A stretch of DNA of 35,486 bases from Haplomitrium mnioides (Eukaryota; Marchantiophyta; Haplomitriopsida; Calobryales). Shown piece by piece: positions 33,121-35,486 of the stretch. The stretch lies in contig JBNGIS010009128.1 in NCBI GenBank assembly GCA_049999725.1, positions 63,585-99,070 on the forward strand, given 5' to 3'. Position numbers and translations under genes: made by a program. The first letter of the stretch is position 1. Each line of letters begins with the position of its first letter. The notes under the pieces were generated by a model. It saw only the letters and a program-made list of their open reading frames with translations, searched no databases and was not told where the DNA came from.

Positions 33121-33717
33121 CGCTGAAAGAAGGGGTCGTGGATCCCGGTAGAACTCATTTCACGCGAGAGGGATCGAAGTGTCCCCCGATCCCTGGCCTA
33201 GTTGCTATTCCCAAAGGCCCTGACCCTTCTTTTCTCTCCCCGATCGTCGCCTCCAATGTGTGGCAGCTACAGGCTTGTCCCGCGGCCTTTCCTTGTCTGT
33301 GGCCTCTTTTCCCACTGCCATCCTTCGATCTTCGCCCCGCGTTTCAGATCCTTCGATCTTCCTCGTGGCTGATCACTTCTGGTGGCGTTCCTTCCTCTCT
33401 GCTAGGCCTCAACCTCTGCATTCTGATGACACTTTCTACTTCCGTAGAATTTTAGTGGTGCCCCTTTGCGGGCAGACACAGCTCCATGTTTCTATTCCAA
33501 AGAAACCTGCAAGCCCATCTTCATTTGACCTCCCTTCCTTCTCCTTCACATCTCCATTCCCTTCTTCAAATCCAGGCGATCTGTTCTTAGTTGCTGATTG
33601 AAGTCGTTGCGCTGCTTTCGAGGCACTTTTACACTTACCAGAGGAAGATTGGCCCAATGCTGCTTTTTATGTAACAGTTACGAATTCCTCCTTAATGCTC
33701 CAAATCACTGGCTGACA

Positions 33718-33722
33718 GCTTG
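33718..33722. repeat. Target site duplication, right (GCTTG)
   Basis: Identical to 20184-20188 and directly adjacent to the right LTR terminus GGCTGACA. Confidence 0.9.
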
Positions 33723-33845
33723 TCCTCCAATGAGTCTTCTTAGTAGCGTCTTCAAGAGCTTCTCCAATAGTCTCTCCAAGAATGAACTCCCCAAGTGTGA
33801 AAATGAAATTCCAAGCTCAAGCCTCCTTATTCTATCTTCTTCCTC

Positions 33846-33853
33846 ATTATATA
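33846..33853 (-). promoter_or_regulatory. TATA box of outer repeat B
   Basis: TATATAAT on the minus strand, in the context CTAGACTAG also present at the inner copy (28004-28020). Confidence 0.45.
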
Positions 33854-33979
33854 CTAGTCTAGCTAACTACTATTAGTAAAATCTAGAGATTCTTTTACCT
33901 TAGATAAAAGCTAGCATTTCAATTTTAAATTCCAGAGTATCTCCTAGAGTATCTACTAAAGTATCCTTTCTTTTTCTAA

Positions 33980-34018
33980 TAGCCGCTACTTTGAACCATG
34001 AACCGCTACTGAGTTCTT
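33980..34018. repeat. Inverted match to 16192-16228, arm 2
   Basis: AATAGCCGCTACTTTGAACC, then ATGAACCGCTACT, is nearly the reverse complement of the 16.2 kb sequence. It marks the right edge of the repeat B similarity and the left edge of an AT-rich stretch leading to the second 37-bp array. Confidence 0.5.
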
Positions 34019-34375
34019 GTTTCACTTGGCAGTCGAAATTTTTTTTTCTGGTGATTTGGCATTCAAAAACATCAAATTTACAACTGAAATCTTTTTTTTC
34101 AAAAGAAAATTGTTTTTTGTAAACGAAAAATGCATATTTTATATTAAGATTATATTTGAAACATGTTTTTGTAGAAAATACCTTGAAAAACAAACATTTT
34201 AGCTATTCAAATATTTTATAAAACTTGATACTATTGTGAATAAACTAAATTCATCATAAATGAAATAAAACATATATCTTTTGGTGGAAAAAAACTATAG
34301 GAAAATGTAAATGTCCAGTCAGGTAAGGACTTTGAACCTGACTTTGAGTATTATAGCTAACAAATCCTATGCAAG
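34019..34375. other. AT-rich region before the second 37-bp array
   Basis: No gene. Long T and A runs at 34039-34047, 34090-34100 and 34287-34295. Similar in composition and position to 15.6-16.2 kb, with possible worn homology in inverted orientation. Confidence 0.4.
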
Positions 34376-34705
34376 CATAGACTCCAAACCAGAACCGTAA
34401 AGCCTATGCATGCATAGACTTTGAACAAGAATCCTAAATCCTATGCGTGCTTAGACTCTGAACAAGAACAATGAAGCTATGCACGCATGGACTTTGAACT
34501 AGAACCCTAGAGCTATTACATGCCAAGATTCTAAACAAGAACCCTACAGCCTATGCACACATAGACATTGAACAAGAATCATTTGACCAACAGGTGCAGG
34601 GACTGTGAACAATAACCTTACAGCTTATACGCTCAAGGAACCCAAACAAGAATTGCACAGCTTTAATGCGCAAAGACACTAAACAATATGCAAAGACTCC
34701 AAATC
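34376..34705. repeat. 37-bp tandem array (9 units)
   Basis: The GACT marker recurs at 34380, 34417, 34454, 34490, 34527, 34564, 34601, about 34638 and 34675, that is every 37 bp with one 36. A typical unit reads CATAGACTTTGAACAAGAAC followed by CCTAAAGCCTATGCATG, containing a TATGCATGCATA-like palindrome. Same period, orientation and core as 15025-15600. Confidence 0.88.
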
Positions 34706-34897
34706 ATTCTTAGATTAGTGATTGAGTTCAAACCATTCTTAGACTATCAATTCAGTCAACTTATTCTTAAACGCACTAAACTGAATCGTGATGAAAAGAC
34801 TTGAAATAGATTGAAAGAGCAACAAGATGAAACTTTGGCAAATAAAGAGCTGGAAAAAATAAAATTTATTAATGATACAAAGTGTTCAAAGAGGTCC
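34706..34897 (-). other. 3' flank of the methyltransferase-like remnant
   Basis: AATAAA on the minus strand at 34865-34870, 28 bases after the TGA, is a plausible poly(A) signal. Next to the array, the phrase CCATTCTTAGA and its CAATTCAGT or GATTGAGTTC context repeats imperfectly at 34710-34760. Confidence 0.45.
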
Positions 34898-35285
34898 TCA
34901 AACTCTATCCTCTTCGGGAGGAATTGTCTCATCTAAATCTACAAGTTGAGCATCTCTAGCCACTAGAGAATCTTGTTGAGACTTTCCAGTCCCCGATATT
35001 ACAACAGAGTCACCAAAAACACTTGCAGTACTTGGAGGAACAGGTTCCTTGTAGTAAGCAAAAACTATCTATGATTCAGTTACATCATATGGCAAGGAAG
35101 CCATCTCCAAAACCCTCTGAGGAATATAAATAGACTAACGTCTATCATATTCCACGATGATGCAATTTTGCATTAGCTTTAAAGCATAGACAAGGCATGT
35201 GCCAGACCTAGAGCAGAGATCAAGGATCCAATCTTGCTCTATTGATAAATGGTCAATAAATCCCGCCCATAACGCGTGTGCCTTG
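34898..35285 (-). pseudogene. DNA N6-adenine/N4-cytosine methyltransferase-like C-terminal part
   Basis: The minus strand reads as one frame of about 125 codons, ending in TGA at 34898-34900 and interrupted only by two TAG codons. HLSIEQDWILDLCSRSGTC, then LVYALKLMQNCIIVEYDRR, matches the last part of the bacterial-type N6/N4 DNA methyltransferase fold. There the SAM-binding motif I (D-x-F/C-x-G-SGT) is C-terminal and followed by a GIE-D-like strand. The first Gly of motif I is Arg here. A family-unlike tail follows (MASLPYDVTES, then KEPVPPSTASVFGDS, ending IPPEEDRV). Both stops could be CAG changed to TAG. The catalytic DPPY-type motif should lie upstream, beyond or replaced by the 51-bp repeat, and is not seen. 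Other Rossmann methyltransferases cannot be excluded. Confidence 0.5.
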
Positions 35286-35486
35286 ACCGCCGGCTTCACG
35301 CCTCAAGGAGGACGTCGCCGTAGCGCGCGTGCTTGGGCCACTGGCTTTGCCAGCTTCCCGCCTCAAGGAGAACGCTGCCGTAGCGCGCGGGCCTCGGCCG
35401 CCGGCTTCCCGCCTCAAGGAGGATGCCGCCGTAGCGCGCGCGCCTCGGTCGCCGACTTCACGCCTCAAGGAGGACGCCGCCCGTAG
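35286..35486. repeat. GC-rich 51-bp minisatellite (4 units, runs off the window)
   Basis: The word CGCCTCAAGGAG recurs at 35299, 35359, 35410 and 35461. The spacing is 51 bp, except for the first interval, which carries a 9-bp insertion. Units also share GCCGTAGCGCGCG. GC content is far above the surroundings. Since 51 is a multiple of three, both strands carry open frames with a 17-residue period, so the frames are not evidence of a protein. The array directly abuts the upstream end of the methyltransferase-like frame. Confidence 0.85.

Larger units (their letters stand above)
20189..33717 (-). mobile_element. Complete Ty3/gypsy LTR retrotransposon with giant LTRs
   Basis: This is a 13.5-kb element on the minus strand. 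It is bounded by LTRs of 3215 and 3209 bp whose ends carry the inverted TGTCA/TGACA termini, and flanked by GCTTG on both sides. The minus-strand order is 5' LTR, primer-binding site, Gag with retrotransposon capsid and CCHC knuckles, a promoter-like block (repeat B), aspartic protease, RT with an FIDD box, RNase H, integrase, polypurine tract and 3' LTR. Integrase after RNase H makes it Ty3/gypsy. I see no chromodomain after integrase, so it is not an obvious chromovirus; the lineage is otherwise undetermined. Comparing the first ~210 bp of the two LTRs by eye gives about 8 percent mismatches, so the insertion is old. Stops, frameshifts and catalytic substitutions make it non-functional. Confidence 0.93.
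30509..33717 (-). repeat. 5' LTR of the giant element (3209 bp)
   Basis: This is the partner of 20189-23403, with the same TGTCACTCC and GGCTGACA ends on the plus strand. The TATA box TATATAAG lies at 31077-31084. The three U3 arrays are present at 32041-32288 (25 bp), about 32305-32780 (124-165 bp) and 32826-33120 (39 bp). Small indels are scattered: the GTTACGAATTCC near the outer end is preceded by a few extra bases here. Confidence 0.93.
33718..33980 (-). repeat. Repeat B, outer copy, right part
   Basis: This continues the repeat interrupted at 20188. Removing the giant element and one GCTTG gives an uninterrupted match to the inner copy around 27870 (CTCCAATGAGTCTT and the CTTCAAGAGCTTCTCC-type stretch). 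It includes the conserved TATATACTAGTCTAG at 33848-33862. Similarity to the inner copy fades near 33970. Confidence 0.65.

Noticed and set aside
34376-34705. Possible CRISPR array because of the 37-bp regular repeat
   Set aside because: The repeats are contiguous, with no unique spacers between conserved units, and the context is eukaryotic.
35199-35486. Proline/arginine-rich plus-strand protein at the window end
   Set aside because: Translation of the 51-bp minisatellite; the opposite strand is equally open and the plus-strand frame also overlaps the methyltransferase-like frame.

Overview
This looks like nuclear DNA of a land plant with a large, repeat-rich genome. The evidence is decayed plant-type Ty3/gypsy polyproteins, a very long-LTR retrotransposon, intron-containing transposon-like genes and a 100-N assembly gap. 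I cannot name the species; a gymnosperm, fern or other non-flowering lineage is a guess. I recognise no intact cellular gene, no rRNA or tRNA gene and no CRISPR array. Almost everything readable is a mobile element or its remains, and every protein frame is broken.

Layout. (a) 1-1264, minus: 3' part of a DUF7869-type transposon-like gene (copy 1), crossed by the gap at 249-348. (b) 1530-3290, plus: pol remnant (RT, RNase H) of gypsy family A. (c) 3300-7200: mostly unassigned, with GC-richer units near 5.1-5.3 kb that resemble part of the giant LTR further right. (d) 7230-9930, plus: second family A copy with a gag-like stretch, RT and RNase H. (e) 11145-14662, plus: a fuller DUF7869-type gene (copy 2), two exon blocks around an intron filled with degenerate repeats, then a regular 37-bp tandem array at 15.0-15.6 kb. 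(f) 16.2-19.5 kb: no gene seen.

(g) 20189-33717, minus: a complete LTR retrotransposon of about 13.5 kb. It has 3.2-kb LTRs, a perfect 5-bp target duplication (GCTTG), a primer-binding site resembling the complement of tRNA-Asn, a polypurine tract, and a decayed gag-protease-RT-RNase H-integrase series in Ty3/gypsy order. The U3 part of each LTR is built from three tandem-repeat families. The element sits inside a promoter-like repeat (repeat B), and a second copy of repeat B lies between its own gag and pol.

(h) 34.0-35.5 kb: an inverted match to 16.2 kb, another exact 37-bp array, the C-terminal part of a bacterial-style DNA N6-adenine/N4-cytosine methyltransferase-like gene on the minus strand, and a GC-rich 51-bp minisatellite running off the window.

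The most unusual points are the DUF7869-type genes with repeat arrays, the methyltransferase-like remnant beside the same array family, and the giant modular LTR whose internal promoter-like block also occurs at its target site. Domain names come from motif recognition by eye, without a database search.
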